48,091 nt of DNA from Candidatus Heimdallarchaeota archaeon (GCA_018238155.1 JABCTZ010000040.1:1-48091), one strand, 5' to 3'. Shown: positions 18,718 to 29,200, counted from the stretch's first letter. A program made the numbers and translations. The notes: generated from the letters alone by a model not told the origin.

Positions 18718-19596
18718 TCATTCATTTTTCTCTTCTTTTCTAAATATCAAACAATACTGATGATGTCTGTTTCCAACCCAAGCACTGTTTACTCCTAATG
18801 GAATTAATGGCTTATCATTTTGTAACCAAATTTTTTCATCTTTTGGTACCCAGTTACTACTCAAAGATTTTACGGTATCAAAAGCGAGTGGATATATTCT
18901 CCCATCTGCAAAAACATTGTTAGTAATTACAACAAGATATCCTTTATTTTTCATAACTTTGTATACTTCATCAAATATTTTTTTCTGTTCTAATAGAAAT
19001 TCATTATAATTACTGATATTTCCAATATCCCTTGAATCTTCACTATAATGCGTATCCCAATTTTTTTCCTTTCTCTCTTTTTGTCGCATGGAAGATCTCT
19101 TTAATTGATCCCAGTAGGGTGGACTTGTAATACAAAAATCAATTGAAGGTATTTCTCCATATTTGTCTTTCAATAATTTTTCTAAATTATGTGAATCTCC
19201 AATCAAAACATCATGATATAAATCAGCAAAATCTTCTGTGAATTTATCCATACTTTTTTGTTTCAAATTAGACTTTGCAATTTCCCCATATTTCTCTAGT
19301 AATTCTATACCAATTCCATTACGACTTGCACTACGACAAGCAACCAATGTACTACCTGTACCAAGAAAAGGATCTAAGACAGTTTGTTTCTCTTTTGTAA
19401 AAAATTCAATAAATATCTTAACCAATGATTCTGGAAAACTCGCAGGATGTAGAATTTTTTTCTTCCCTCTGGGAGGAGGATTATGAATAAACCATGACTT
19501 TGTAAATTTAATCCATTGTTTTCCTGTTAAGTTATTCAGTTTATTATTAAAATTGTACTTTCCGAGTTCTCCACGATCTTCATAGTTTTGTTTCAT
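18718..19596 (-). CDS. DNA methyltransferase (N4-C/N6-A type), second of two
   Basis: This 292-residue enzyme is related to its downstream neighbour but clearly distinct. HPASFPESL precedes motif I DPFLGTGST (75-83), GIGIELLEKY binds SAM, and motif IV is TSPPYW (157-162). A 40-residue charged stretch with KERKEKNWDTH follows motif IV, and GVNSAWVGNRHHQYCLIF closes the protein. It is the first gene of the methyltransferase pair and follows the DpdA-like gene by 62 bp on the same strand. Joint transcription is likely. Confidence 0.85.
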   Translation of the reverse strand: MKQNYEDRGELGKYNFNNKLNNLTGKQWIKFTKSWFIHNPPPRGKKKILHPASFPESLVKIFIEFFTKEKQTVLDPFLGTGSTLVACRSASRNGIGIELLEKYGEIAKSNLKQKSMDKFTEDFADLYHDVLIGDSHNLEKLLKDKYGEIPSIDFCITSPPYWDQLKRSSMRQKERKEKNWDTHYSEDSRDIGNISNYNEFLLEQKKIFDEVYKVMKNKGYLVVITNNVFADGRIYPLAFDTVKSLSSNWVPKDEKIWLQNDKPLIPLGVNSAWVGNRHHQYCLIFRKEEKNE

Positions 19597-19658
19597 ATTA
19601 ATTACCCTTTTAGTAACTTAATAACTTGAAATTTCGTTTTCAAACCTATAATTTTAAT

Positions 19659-20804
19659 TTAACGATAATCGTTTATTTTCGTTGATGTTAATTTATCAAC
19701 AGCATATCTAAACATAGATTTCATGTTACTATTTTCCAATCTTTCATGTATGAATTTCTCGAATCTCTTCTGTTTTATAGCTTTCCTACATTCCTCAATT
19801 TCTTTTTGGTAAACCCAAGCATTATGTAATGCTCTGTTTTCAAAATTTTTGGACGAAAGAGGACCTAATAGAAATTTTCTTTCCTTTAATGTTTTTGTAT
19901 TACAAATTGGGCAACGGCATTTTTCAAGTTTGCTCTCATCACTTAAGGAAAGTTTTTTTCTTCTTTTTGGTGGTGAAATGAATCTATCACTAACGCCAGG
20001 TAATTGTATAGCTCCTTTCGCAGCTTTTAATCTCCAACTAACTGAATCTAATGAATCAACACCTAAATAAAACATAATTAAAGCTGTAGTAGCACCACCT
20101 ATTCCAAAAGCATGAATATGTGCTTTTGGAGCTAGTTTTCTTAATTTGATAATCAAATCTACTATAAGTTTTTTACCATTTACAACACCTGTTGATGTCA
20201 TCATTAATGGTACAAGGCTTCCAATTCCAATAATTAATCTTTCATTCAGAAATACATTAGTTTCACTTAATATCGCTTGAATTTCATTCCAGTTTTTAGA
20301 TATTTGTTTTTCGCTATAACCATGAACTACTGGAAATATAACCACATCATTCTTAATTGACAACATTTTTTTTGTATTTTCTATAGTTTTTTTCCATCTA
20401 TTACCATAATTCTCTTCTTCATTTGCTATAGGTGAATAAGGATGGTCTAATATAACACCTAAATCAGGTTTTGTATATTTATAAAGATTAATGATTTCTA
20501 AACAATCGAAGCTTAGAACATCACTTTTTTGAAAAAGATATCCACCCGAGTCCATCATTATTGCTGTTCTTTTCTTAATTTTTAGAAAATCTCTAATGGA
20601 TTCACTTTTCTTCAAATTATTATAGAAACTAGTTTTTTGTATTATATGATAGGCATTAAATAATACTCCGTCAACATGAAAATAATCCCAAGGATTTGGT
20701 GTTCCACCAATCGGTTGACCAAGGAACAAGATGGGTGTTTTGATTTCTCTTCCATTAATTAGGAGATTATTATTTTTTGCTAACCCATTGCTCTGTATAT
20801 CCAT
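19659..20804 (-). CDS. DpdA-like tRNA-guanine transglycosylase homologue (DNA 7-deazaguanine insertion)
   Basis: The 381-residue protein is a TIM-barrel tRNA-guanine-transglycosylase relative. MMDSGGYLF carries the DSGG motif with the base-exchange Asp (D85). VILDHPYSP matches the second substrate Asp (D120), and GIGSLVP the Gly-rich substrate loop. SLDSVSWRLKAAKG aligns with the nucleophile region (D253), with SVSWR in place of the CVLPTR of true tRNA enzymes. A Zn site follows (C296, C298, C301, H327). It lacks the long N-terminal contacts and PUA domain of archaeosine TGT. Among DNA methyltransferases and nucleases, this points to DpdA, which inserts preQ0-type bases into DNA. Target and exact base are not readable. 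Confidence 0.8.
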   Translation of the reverse strand: MDIQSNGLAKNNNLLINGREIKTPILFLGQPIGGTPNPWDYFHVDGVLFNAYHIIQKTSFYNNLKKSESIRDFLKIKKRTAIMMDSGGYLFQKSDVLSFDCLEIINLYKYTKPDLGVILDHPYSPIANEEENYGNRWKKTIENTKKMLSIKNDVVIFPVVHGYSEKQISKNWNEIQAILSETNVFLNERLIIGIGSLVPLMMTSTGVVNGKKLIVDLIIKLRKLAPKAHIHAFGIGGATTALIMFYLGVDSLDSVSWRLKAAKGAIQLPGVSDRFISPPKRRKKLSLSDESKLEKCRCPICNTKTLKERKFLLGPLSSKNFENRALHNAWVYQKEIEECRKAIKQKRFEKFIHERLENSNMKSMFRYAVDKLTSTKINDYR

Positions 20805-20902
20805 AAATAATCCTCATTACAGTTAGTGTAGTGAATAAATTTCTGATATAAATCTTTCTAGTAAAAGAAAAGGCACTATTGTGTAATTTGGTACTAATTT
20901 TT

Positions 20903-21613
20903 TTACTTTATATAGCCCATTTTTTTACAGAAGGAATAGTTGTCACAAATATCAGTACCACCAAACAAACCATGTAGCATTATTACTTCTAAATTAGATA
21001 GATTAAATCCATATCCCTTGGATTTATCAAATTTATTTTCATCTAGTATTTTCATATTGAAATTTGTAAATAATCCTGGGAAATACCTACTTAGCTCATC
21101 CTTTATCATAGATTTCTTTTCAACAAATCCCATTTCCACGAATTGCTTTGCAGCTTTATCAATCCAATCTTTTTTAGAGCTAAAACCGTTTCTATTTTTT
21201 TTCTGCATAACATCTATAATATTCATTATTTCCAACAATTGCCCTACAGTTAATATAAGAAATTGTAAGCGATAATTGAAATTCTTTTCATCTTCAATTT
21301 GATATAGCCAAAAAAGATTATCCTTTGGGCAACCAAATTCATTCCATAATAATAGATGATCAAAAAGAAGTGAATAATTTAAGAGATATGATTTAATTGT
21401 ATCCTTTGATTTTGTAGGAAATCTATTACATAAGATCTCATCCCACCAAGCTTTCTTGATATCTTTCTTCATATCTTTATGTTGGCTTTTGTCACATAAA
21501 GAAATGCAAATTTGTCCCATTTGATGAACTTCTGTAGGCCTTACTTCTCTCCAAAATATATGTCTTGATGATTTGTTAATTAGATAGTAAAATGGATATC
21601 TGTTAATTAGCAT
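20903..21613 (-). CDS. Unrecognised protein between AIPR and DpdA-like genes
   Basis: I do not recognise this protein of about 236 residues. It is basic and aromatic-rich, with no membrane segment and no obvious nuclease or ATPase motif. SSRHIFWREVRPTEVHQMG near the N terminus and LHGLFGGTDICDNYSFCKK near the C terminus are the most distinctive parts; the latter has two closely spaced cysteines. I take the ATG at 21613; a TTG at 21646 would make it overlap the AIPR gene by 8 bases. The close spacing makes it part of the same operon, so it is a candidate accessory subunit of the DpdA-like system. Confidence 0.65.
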   Translation of the reverse strand: MLINRYPFYYLINKSSRHIFWREVRPTEVHQMGQICISLCDKSQHKDMKKDIKKAWWDEILCNRFPTKSKDTIKSYLLNYSLLFDHLLLWNEFGCPKDNLFWLYQIEDEKNFNYRLQFLILTVGQLLEIMNIIDVMQKKNRNGFSSKKDWIDKAAKQFVEMGFVEKKSMIKDELSRYFPGLFTNFNMKILDENKFDKSKGYGFNLSNLEVIMLHGLFGGTDICDNYSFCKKMGYIK

Positions 21614-21638
21614 TTTTATTCCCAATTTCCATCTACAT

Positions 21639-23759
21639 TTATTCAAGCCCAGGAAAATAACTTTCCCGCTTTAATCTATCACCCAAAATTTCACTTTGTA
21701 TGAAATCAAGAATCCTTGAATAAGCATCATTTTTCTGCTCGATGAAATTCTTAACATCTTTAGTGAATTTATAACCAGGATGTGCTTGAACATATTTTAT
21801 TGCTTCGGGTATGAAGCTGGTGAAAGATTCCATCCATTGAGCTATTCTTTGTAATTTAACGTTTGGTTGTGCAGCTCTTCCATCAATTAACTGGTCTGAA
21901 TTGGGATTGGCATCATAAGTAAATTGTTTTATTAAATCTTTACCTCTAAATGATAGATTCACCAAATCTTCATCTGTGAAATCAAATATTCTTTTGTAAA
22001 TCTCTCTTTTATTTGCCTTATTATCATACAAGTCATAGTAAAGATCAACAATGCCTTTAATTAAACTCAAAATCAAATAATTCCAAAATCTTACTGAAAC
22101 AACATATGAACAGAAATTATTCCTTTTCTGTAGATAATCTTCAAATGATACATATTTTATTCTTTTATCAAATTTTGGATTTTGAATAGCCTTTCTGATG
22201 AGTTTATCCTTTTTATCGTATAATTTTTTCATAATATCTGAAATTCTCTTTATACCATTTGTAAATACAATAGTTTCAAAAACATTCATACCGAGGTTTT
22301 CAGATTCATCTAACTTGGCTAAATTAAAAGCTTCATTGAAATTATCCAAGTTGTCAAATATTGACTTTTTAGCAGCTCTTGCAATATGTGGTTTTCCTTG
22401 CCAGGCCATACTTAGTTGTGCTAAATCTTCTATACCTATTTTTCGATAACTAGTTCCAGAAATTTTAAACATTTCTAATTCAGTTTTTCCTTTGAAATAT
22501 CTCTGAAAGGAGTTAAATAATCCTCTTTTATTTTCATAGAAAATGGGAATTGTGGTTTTCTCTAAAATCTCCTTAATTTTTAGATGAATAGGATGATTTG
22601 CTCTATAGTCTATTTTAGTAATTGGATTCTGTGTATTACTGGACAATGTAATAGCATCTATTAGTTGTGTATTTTCATGTGTTGGTACAATTTTTGCCCA
22701 TACATAAACATTTGATGAAAATAAATCGTCTTCAGATTTAATTTCAGAATCCGATCTTCTGGTTTCAACAGCATCATGTAACGCCCAAGATGTTTGACAT
22801 CCATTAACTACTTGAGGACGAAAAAGAATTACTTCAACGATTTTACCATCATGAAAATTCTTATATTCATCCTTGGAACTAGCATCCATCAGAGAGCTAA
22901 ATGTTATACTATCACACACTATATTTAGTCCATTATTAAGAATTTCAAAGCTATAATCATCATAAGGTGTGCTAGTTCTAAGTAAACTTAGTGCTTTTTC
23001 TTTTATTTCACGACCTATTGAACCTTGCCTGGTATATGGCAATCTAAGACGTAAGTTCTGAGCAAATATCGCATCACCATATTGGTTAACAAATTGGTAA
23101 ATTGTATAGGAATGAATAGGTAATATAACGGCTTTAATTTCATTGTCTGAATCACGCCTAACAACAAAATTCTCACTAACAACCGGGATTCTAATCTCAC
23201 TTGGTGATTGTGCATAAAAGGAATCCATATCTCTTACATATCTAAGGATTTGATTTAAGCCGTAAATTTCTATATTGTTTTCTCTTGCAAGCTTTCTAGC
23301 ATCATCATTAAACTTACCAGTTACACAAACAACTTTTCTCAATGGTTTTTGGAGATTTTTTGAGAATTTGTAATCATCTCTTAATCTATTGAATGAGTCA
23401 GAGGTTGATTTGTCATTTTCTTCTAATTTCTTAATGCCTCTTATCAATTCATCAATAACTTCCGGTCCATAAGAAGGAGTTTTTTTCTGAAAAATATTAT
23501 CTGAATATTTACATTGTACTAGAAGTATAGTATCTGATATTCTCCCGGCAGATCCAATGTCAATTCCTTTATCACCTGGTTCACCTATCACTATTTCATT
23601 TGTATCAGATAGTGAGAATCCTAAAAATCTATGAGCTATCCAACATTCGAAGGTTCTTCCTGCGCCATGTGTATTTGTTCTATCTGTTCCAAAAATTTGT
23701 GATATTTCATCTAAATCTTCATTAAATTTTTCTAAAAATTCATCATACAATATTGCCAT
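21639..23759 (-). CDS. AIPR-domain protein with N-terminal Mrr-like nuclease domain
   Basis: This 706-residue protein has two parts. The first ~180 residues form a PD-(D/E)XK domain of Mrr type: GDKGIDIG then ILLVQCKYSDN, giving Asp and Gln-x-Lys, as in restriction enzymes that recognise modified DNA. The remainder is an AIPR (abortive infection phage resistance) domain, with the characteristic YGDAIFAQNLRLRL, NGLNIVCD and PQVVNGCQTSWAL, and later TQNPITKIDYRAN. The ATG at 23759 follows GGAGAGG at good distance; a TTG six codons upstream would place that GGAGAGG inside the coding region. The pairing of a modified-DNA-type nuclease fold with DpdA-like and methyltransferase genes suggests a restriction component guided by modification state. 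That is inference. Confidence 0.8.
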   Translation of the reverse strand: MAILYDEFLEKFNEDLDEISQIFGTDRTNTHGAGRTFECWIAHRFLGFSLSDTNEIVIGEPGDKGIDIGSAGRISDTILLVQCKYSDNIFQKKTPSYGPEVIDELIRGIKKLEENDKSTSDSFNRLRDDYKFSKNLQKPLRKVVCVTGKFNDDARKLARENNIEIYGLNQILRYVRDMDSFYAQSPSEIRIPVVSENFVVRRDSDNEIKAVILPIHSYTIYQFVNQYGDAIFAQNLRLRLPYTRQGSIGREIKEKALSLLRTSTPYDDYSFEILNNGLNIVCDSITFSSLMDASSKDEYKNFHDGKIVEVILFRPQVVNGCQTSWALHDAVETRRSDSEIKSEDDLFSSNVYVWAKIVPTHENTQLIDAITLSSNTQNPITKIDYRANHPIHLKIKEILEKTTIPIFYENKRGLFNSFQRYFKGKTELEMFKISGTSYRKIGIEDLAQLSMAWQGKPHIARAAKKSIFDNLDNFNEAFNLAKLDESENLGMNVFETIVFTNGIKRISDIMKKLYDKKDKLIRKAIQNPKFDKRIKYVSFEDYLQKRNNFCSYVVSVRFWNYLILSLIKGIVDLYYDLYDNKANKREIYKRIFDFTDEDLVNLSFRGKDLIKQFTYDANPNSDQLIDGRAAQPNVKLQRIAQWMESFTSFIPEAIKYVQAHPGYKFTKDVKNFIEQKNDAYSRILDFIQSEILGDRLKRESYFPGLE

Positions 23760-23875
23760 TTCCAATTTCCTCTCCAATTAATGATAATAACTCACTAAAT
23801 GAATTATCCGAAACCCTATAAACTTTATGACTATGACATTGGATTAAAAGAATAATTAGCTAACAATTCCAATCT

Positions 23876-24601
23876 TTAAAAATAATCACCCAACGTACTT
23901 TGTTTTGGTCTTAGTAGTTCCTTCAAAAGATATTCTTCAAGAGCTCTTTTAGAAACAAGAATATCTTCAAGCTTTTGTGCAGGGTGATTTTGCTTACTAA
24001 TATCCTCTCCGATTATCCTTAGTAAATCTCCCTTGAAACCAATTGTTCCATTGATTTTAAACCCATATTTGCACAATTTTGTCACCATTTCATTATTCGC
24101 ATCCAAAGTTATTGCTTTATCATTCTCTTTTTGACCAAAAGCAACTGTTAAAGAATTGATTGCTTTCTCCCAATCATAAATTGCTTTCAAATAGTCTTCA
24201 CCCAATGCTAAATAAATCAAATTAAACTTCTTTGATATTAAACCAATAAAATCCTTCATAATTTCCAATTTGTTAGATCGATCCATTATCTCTTGATTCT
24301 TCATTTTACTAAAACTGCATTCATAAGCTGGTATCATCTCTTCTGATTCAAGTAAACCAAATCCTGCTGAGATGATGTAGAAATCTACTTCTGCAAATCT
24401 TCTCAGAATTTCTATTCCCTTTATTATACTTTTATGTTGTGAACCTTGATACATATCTATTACTTTACAAATTTCTTTAGAACTTTTTTTCATTATCTCT
24501 TCTCTATCTTGCTTTATAGTGATATCATCGCACTTTAGTTGATTAGATGATGAAAATGCCTTTGCTTTTGTACATGAACTGATAACTAATATTCGAATCA
24601 T
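23876..24601 (-). CDS. DUF6884/YaaA-like protein
   Basis: This 241-residue protein starts RILVISSCTKAKAF, then has FYIISAGFGLLESEEMIPAYECSF and LIYLALGEDYLKAI. That is the SC-x2-K ... ISA-x-x-GLL ... PY/A-Y pattern of the DUF6884/YaaA-like superfamily. Such proteins bind DNA or occur with base-modification genes, and ArcS-related domains of archaeosine synthesis share the SC-x2-K style of start. It is the first gene of the minus-strand defence run and is 116 bp upstream of the AIPR gene. A role in processing or sensing the 7-deazaguanine base is my suggestion, not a known function. Confidence 0.6.
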   Translation of the reverse strand: MIRILVISSCTKAKAFSSSNQLKCDDITIKQDREEIMKKSSKEICKVIDMYQGSQHKSIIKGIEILRRFAEVDFYIISAGFGLLESEEMIPAYECSFSKMKNQEIMDRSNKLEIMKDFIGLISKKFNLIYLALGEDYLKAIYDWEKAINSLTVAFGQKENDKAITLDANNEMVTKLCKYGFKINGTIGFKGDLLRIIGEDISKQNHPAQKLEDILVSKRALEEYLLKELLRPKQSTLGDYF

Positions 24602-25011
24602 AATTCTTCACAACATAACTTCTTAAATTTTATTTAAAAATCCTAACTTGTTATTATATTCTTTTCTTATACTATTACTATATCATTATTTTACATTTAA
24701 AATCCCATTAATACTACAATAAACTCGTATAGAACTAATAAATCTTAACAAAATGGGTTATAAATAATGGAATCATCTTCTGAGTTTATTTATCATTTGT
24801 GAAAATGTTATTAAATCTTTTAATTCGGAAACTCTGATTTCCATTCCTAGTAGATCAATACAAATAATCAGATTACTAAAGAATAAATTTTCGCACTGAG
24901 ATTTCAAATTGTTTTTTTTCATTATTCATGAAAGTAGATTTGATTTAAAAAAGTAAAATGAATATTTTTCGTAGGAATTTATATTATTCAAAAGCAATTT
25001 GTTAGATTGTT
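24602..25011. other. Divergent intergenic region, probable leaderless promoter on plus strand
   Basis: There is no gene in these 410 bp of very AT-rich sequence. TTTATATTA at 24978-24986 lies about 30 bp before the ATG at 25012, the spacing expected of a leaderless archaeal transcript for the tandem GNAT gene. I see no repeats or strong hairpins. Confidence 0.45.
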
Positions 25012-26070
25012 ATGGCATTTATTGATTATGAAGTTCACCCTATTGAACCATCTACGGTAACAGAAGAACAGTTTAACGCATTATTTGATATTGAGGACTC
25101 CTTGCTCTATGAAGATGAACTTGATGACAAACCTCATCCTCGTGAATTACGGAAGAAAATGATGCAAAGGATCAGCGATGAATCCCAAACGTTCAGATGG
25201 CTTGCTCTTTCCAAGAAAACAGGGCAAGGCATTGGATATGCACAAGCAACTATTGCTACTGAACAAGCATTAAATTTCGACACTGCAAAGAACCTTGCTG
25301 GTGTTACTATTGAAGTCATCAAAGATTTTAGAGGACAAGGTTTGGGAACAAGATTACTTTGTTTGCTTCTAGATAAAATCAACGAATATGGTTGTGTGAC
25401 CACCATTGGTGTTTTTGGTGTCCACCAGCGTGGAGCTAGGTTCTGTGAGAAATTCAATGGTAAGGTAGTTCAAGAAGAGAATGAATTTCGTCTATATTTT
25501 TCTGATATTGATTGGGAATTGATTGCTAATTGGCAGAAAGCAGGTGAGCAACGAGTCAAGGAAGATGGTATTATCCTTCATAATTTTGAATTTTGTCCGG
25601 ATGATTTACTCGAGGGCTACGCTGCTTTGTATACTGAGATTATTAATCAGCGTCCTTTAGGAGAGATTACTGTTCGTCATCGTATCACCCCTGAATCTCA
25701 TCGAGAGCGAGTACGTCTTTTGATTACTGAGCGAGGTCATAAATTGTTTACTCTTGTTACTCAGGAAGCGGATGATTCTCTTAGCGGTTTAACTGAGATG
25801 GTTTTCATCCCCGAATCCGATTATTACATCGAACAATTGCTCACTGGTGTTCGAGAACCCTTTCGTAACCGAGGGTTGGGTAAATGGCTCAAAGCAGAAA
25901 TGATTTCCTTCATTCATAAGCAGCATCCCTCCATCAAGTTCATTGTTACTGACAATGCTACTACTAACGCTCCTATGCTCTCTATTAACGAGAGACTTGG
26001 TTTCAAAGAGTTCCTTTCCTACAAAACCTATCACTTCCAGGCAGCAGATTTGAATAGATTAATTTTATAA
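25012..26070 (+). CDS. Tandem GNAT N-acetyltransferase
   Basis: The 352-residue protein contains two GNAT acetyltransferase domains. The first has the acetyl-CoA loop FRGQGLGTRLL (around residues 103-113) and ARFCEKFNGK; the second has FRNRGLGKWLK and later NAPMLSINERLGFKEF, the classic motif B ending. Both Q/R-x-x-G-x-G/A loops look intact. It transfers acetyl groups from acetyl-CoA to an amine substrate in the cytoplasm; the substrate cannot be read from sequence. Base composition is less AT-rich than the defence island on its left, so this marks the return to core chromosome. Confidence 0.85.
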   Translation: MAFIDYEVHPIEPSTVTEEQFNALFDIEDSLLYEDELDDKPHPRELRKKMMQRISDESQTFRWLALSKKTGQGIGYAQATIATEQALNFDTAKNLAGVTIEVIKDFRGQGLGTRLLCLLLDKINEYGCVTTIGVFGVHQRGARFCEKFNGKVVQEENEFRLYFSDIDWELIANWQKAGEQRVKEDGIILHNFEFCPDDLLEGYAALYTEIINQRPLGEITVRHRITPESHRERVRLLITERGHKLFTLVTQEADDSLSGLTEMVFIPESDYYIEQLLTGVREPFRNRGLGKWLKAEMISFIHKQHPSIKFIVTDNATTNAPMLSINERLGFKEFLSYKTYHFQAADLNRLIL

Positions 26071-26297
26071 CTTCACATATTAAAGTAAAGTTGATATTAG
26101 TATGTAGCAAGAATAGATCATTTACTTATACAAAATTCTAAATCTATGATTTTCCTCAACCATTTAACAAGAAAAAACAAAACATGAAACTTCATTTTTA
26201 TCCAAATGATCTTCCTGGTATTAATTAACATTATATGAACAAAAGAGTAATTGATTATTGAGGGAGTTTTAAAAATAGACTATTTCAAATTATTTAA

Positions 26298-29200
26298 ATG
26301 CAAGTAGACGAAATTTGCTCGAAGTGTTTAGAAATGGGAAGATTAGATAAGAACATTCTTTCTCAATTTTCAGAGTTTGAATGTGAAAGACAATTATATA
26401 TTAACTTAGGTTTAGATGATCCTGATTGGATTCTACCTGGCTACAAAATTATCGAAAGTAATCGTCGTAAAAAAAGTTCTCAATTAGCATTTGATATTGG
26501 TAAAGAGTATGAACAAGCTATTTATTCAAATTTGAAAAGGTTACCTAACACTTTTTGCAAACTCTCTCAAACTGGTGAGGTTACTCCCATTAGTTTAACT
26601 ATCAAATTATTAAATCAATTATACAATGATTTTTCAAGTAACAAAATCAATCAGGCATGTTTACTTGAGCATCAATTCAAAGTCTCTGATCAATTTCTTG
26701 ATTCGATTTTTCTAATAAAAAACACCTCAAATATCGACCGATCAGAAAACAGACCTGATATACTATTTCTGAAACAAATCAATTTTACTCCCGAATCAAA
26801 ATATTATGAAATACTGTCAGATGGGAAATTCAAGGAGTTAACTCAAACAGAGATTGAAAACAGAATTTCTATCAACATTATCGATATTAAATCAACAAAT
26901 GAGATGAATGTTGGTAAAAAGCATTTTATTGAGATTATTTATTATGCAATGACTTTAAGCAAATTTATTTTTGAGAATAATTTGGAATCGAAGTATTTTG
27001 TGAACATGAGTAATAATGGCATTCTCCCTAATGTCGAAAACTTCTTTGTAAATTCACATGAAGAAATTATTGATTTTATAGTGGAAATTGATTGGAAAAA
27101 TGCTTTCAGGATTTTTGACAAATTAACTCAAAAAATAAGGTCCTTTGAGCAGAAGAGACCTTTAGATATCAGCCAAATTGATTGTCTTGACATTAATATT
27201 AATCCTGCTTGCGGTCGATGTAATTTCGTTGAGGATTGCAAAGCTTTACTTGGTTTTGGCAATAGACCACCTGCTAATTGGGATATCAGATTACTACCAA
27301 ATACTTCGAGAGCAATTTGCGAACAATTTCGTGATAGAAATCTAAATGACATTGGTTCTGTCCTTAATGATCTTACTAACATCGAAATTCAATCCACACC
27401 AAATCCATTATACCCGCAATTACCATTGATTAAAAACCGATCAAATGCAATCATTTCACAGAAACCATTTTATCCCGATCGTGGAGAAATCTATTCTTTA
27501 TCCATTCCTAAATTTACTGATATTGTTTTAGTGTTTGACAATGAATTTGACCCCATAACTGAGAGAATTTATACTATTGGTTTGAATTTAGTGATGAGCG
27601 TTTCACCAAATTCCAAAAGTGGCTATAAAGAACGATTTGATGGTTGGTGGTCTATTTGGAAAAACCATTTAGTTAACAAAACCAAAACATCAGCTTTTAA
27701 GGATGAGTTGGAGCAATTATTAGGAAAGGAAATTAGTTCTCGGGATCTAACTGAGCTTTCTAAAATTATCAAGGAGCTCTGGGATAATCCCGTTCACTCA
27801 AATGATTTTACAAAGATAATCCTACCTCACGAACAAACCAAAAATAAGGATCGAACAACAGTAAATTTCACTTACACCTATGTCAATGGTGGTTTAGATA
27901 ATACAAATGAATTTCAGTTAGCTAAAAATCTGATCGAAGTATTGTATAATATTTTTACTTTGTGTTATTATCTCGAGAGATATATTGAAAGTGAGTCTAA
28001 CGAAGATGGTTATGTTAACAAACTTCGAACAGCTGTTTTCTATTGGTCTACTGATCAATTGATGGTTTTAGAAGAGATGATTGAAAGAAATTTGGTTGGT
28101 CTTATTTCTGACGTGAAAATAAAGCCCAAACTTGAAAGAGTCATTTCATTATTCACTCCTTCTGATTCTGAGGTAAAGGATCCTTACCAGCACAAAAAAG
28201 TCTATGATTTGAGGGCTTTTGCTGAAACAGTTGTCGGAATGCCCAACTCTGTTATTAATTATACCTGGCATGAACTTGCTGAGACCCTATTTGGTTTTAA
28301 AGTTAGTAGAAATTTCTGGATGCCCCATTTCAATTATATGGAATATATCAATTGGCATGAATTCATCAAGGAAATTGATACGACCAAGAAAAACAGGAAA
28401 AGAATAGCAATCGGTAATCAGATCAGAAATAAATTATTCACTTTAAATAGGCTTAGAACATACTTTCAATCAACTGCCGGTTGGTTGGTTTCCAAAAAAG
28501 CAAAACCTGTTGAGAGTTCAGAGATTACTTGGAGACGATTGCCGGGGGACTATCATCAGATAGCTAACTTGTGGTTTATTTATTCCCGATTAAATGGTTC
28601 AATGGGAGTATATGAAGCGGATTATTATCGAACAATGTACCCTGAATTTAGCATTGGAAAATTACGAGCTGCTAAAGTAGAGAATATGAGCATTGCAACT
28701 ACTCCCTCACCACGAGGTTCCTTACTCCACAAATATAATTTTGAGATTCATAATTTATCTACAAATATGAAGATCTCTGTAGGCGATCATGTATTATTAG
28801 TTCCTAACGAGTTAAGAGATGATGGTCGAATTCCCTACTGGAAGATTATCATTGATAGTATGGAATGGGTTAATCCCGGAACACCAAATTCTGTTTATTA
28901 TAAGATCACTACAAAAAATACCTATACTAATTATATTGAAAAAGCAGCTGAAATTTTAGAGAAAGAGGACGACCTTGAATGGTTCATATATCCTAAAGCA
29001 GGTGATAACTGGTCAAATAAGCTCTTCAAATATTCGAATGGTACAGGATTTCTACAAAGAAACAATTTTGGTGAATCTTGGCTTGGCCATCGATTAGTTG
29101 AGAGATTAGATTTTAATCTTATGAATAAAATTGCTAAGCCATCTAATTCTGAATTCTTGCTTTCCGAAATTTTCATGTTTGCTCCTGAATTCTTGCCTGC

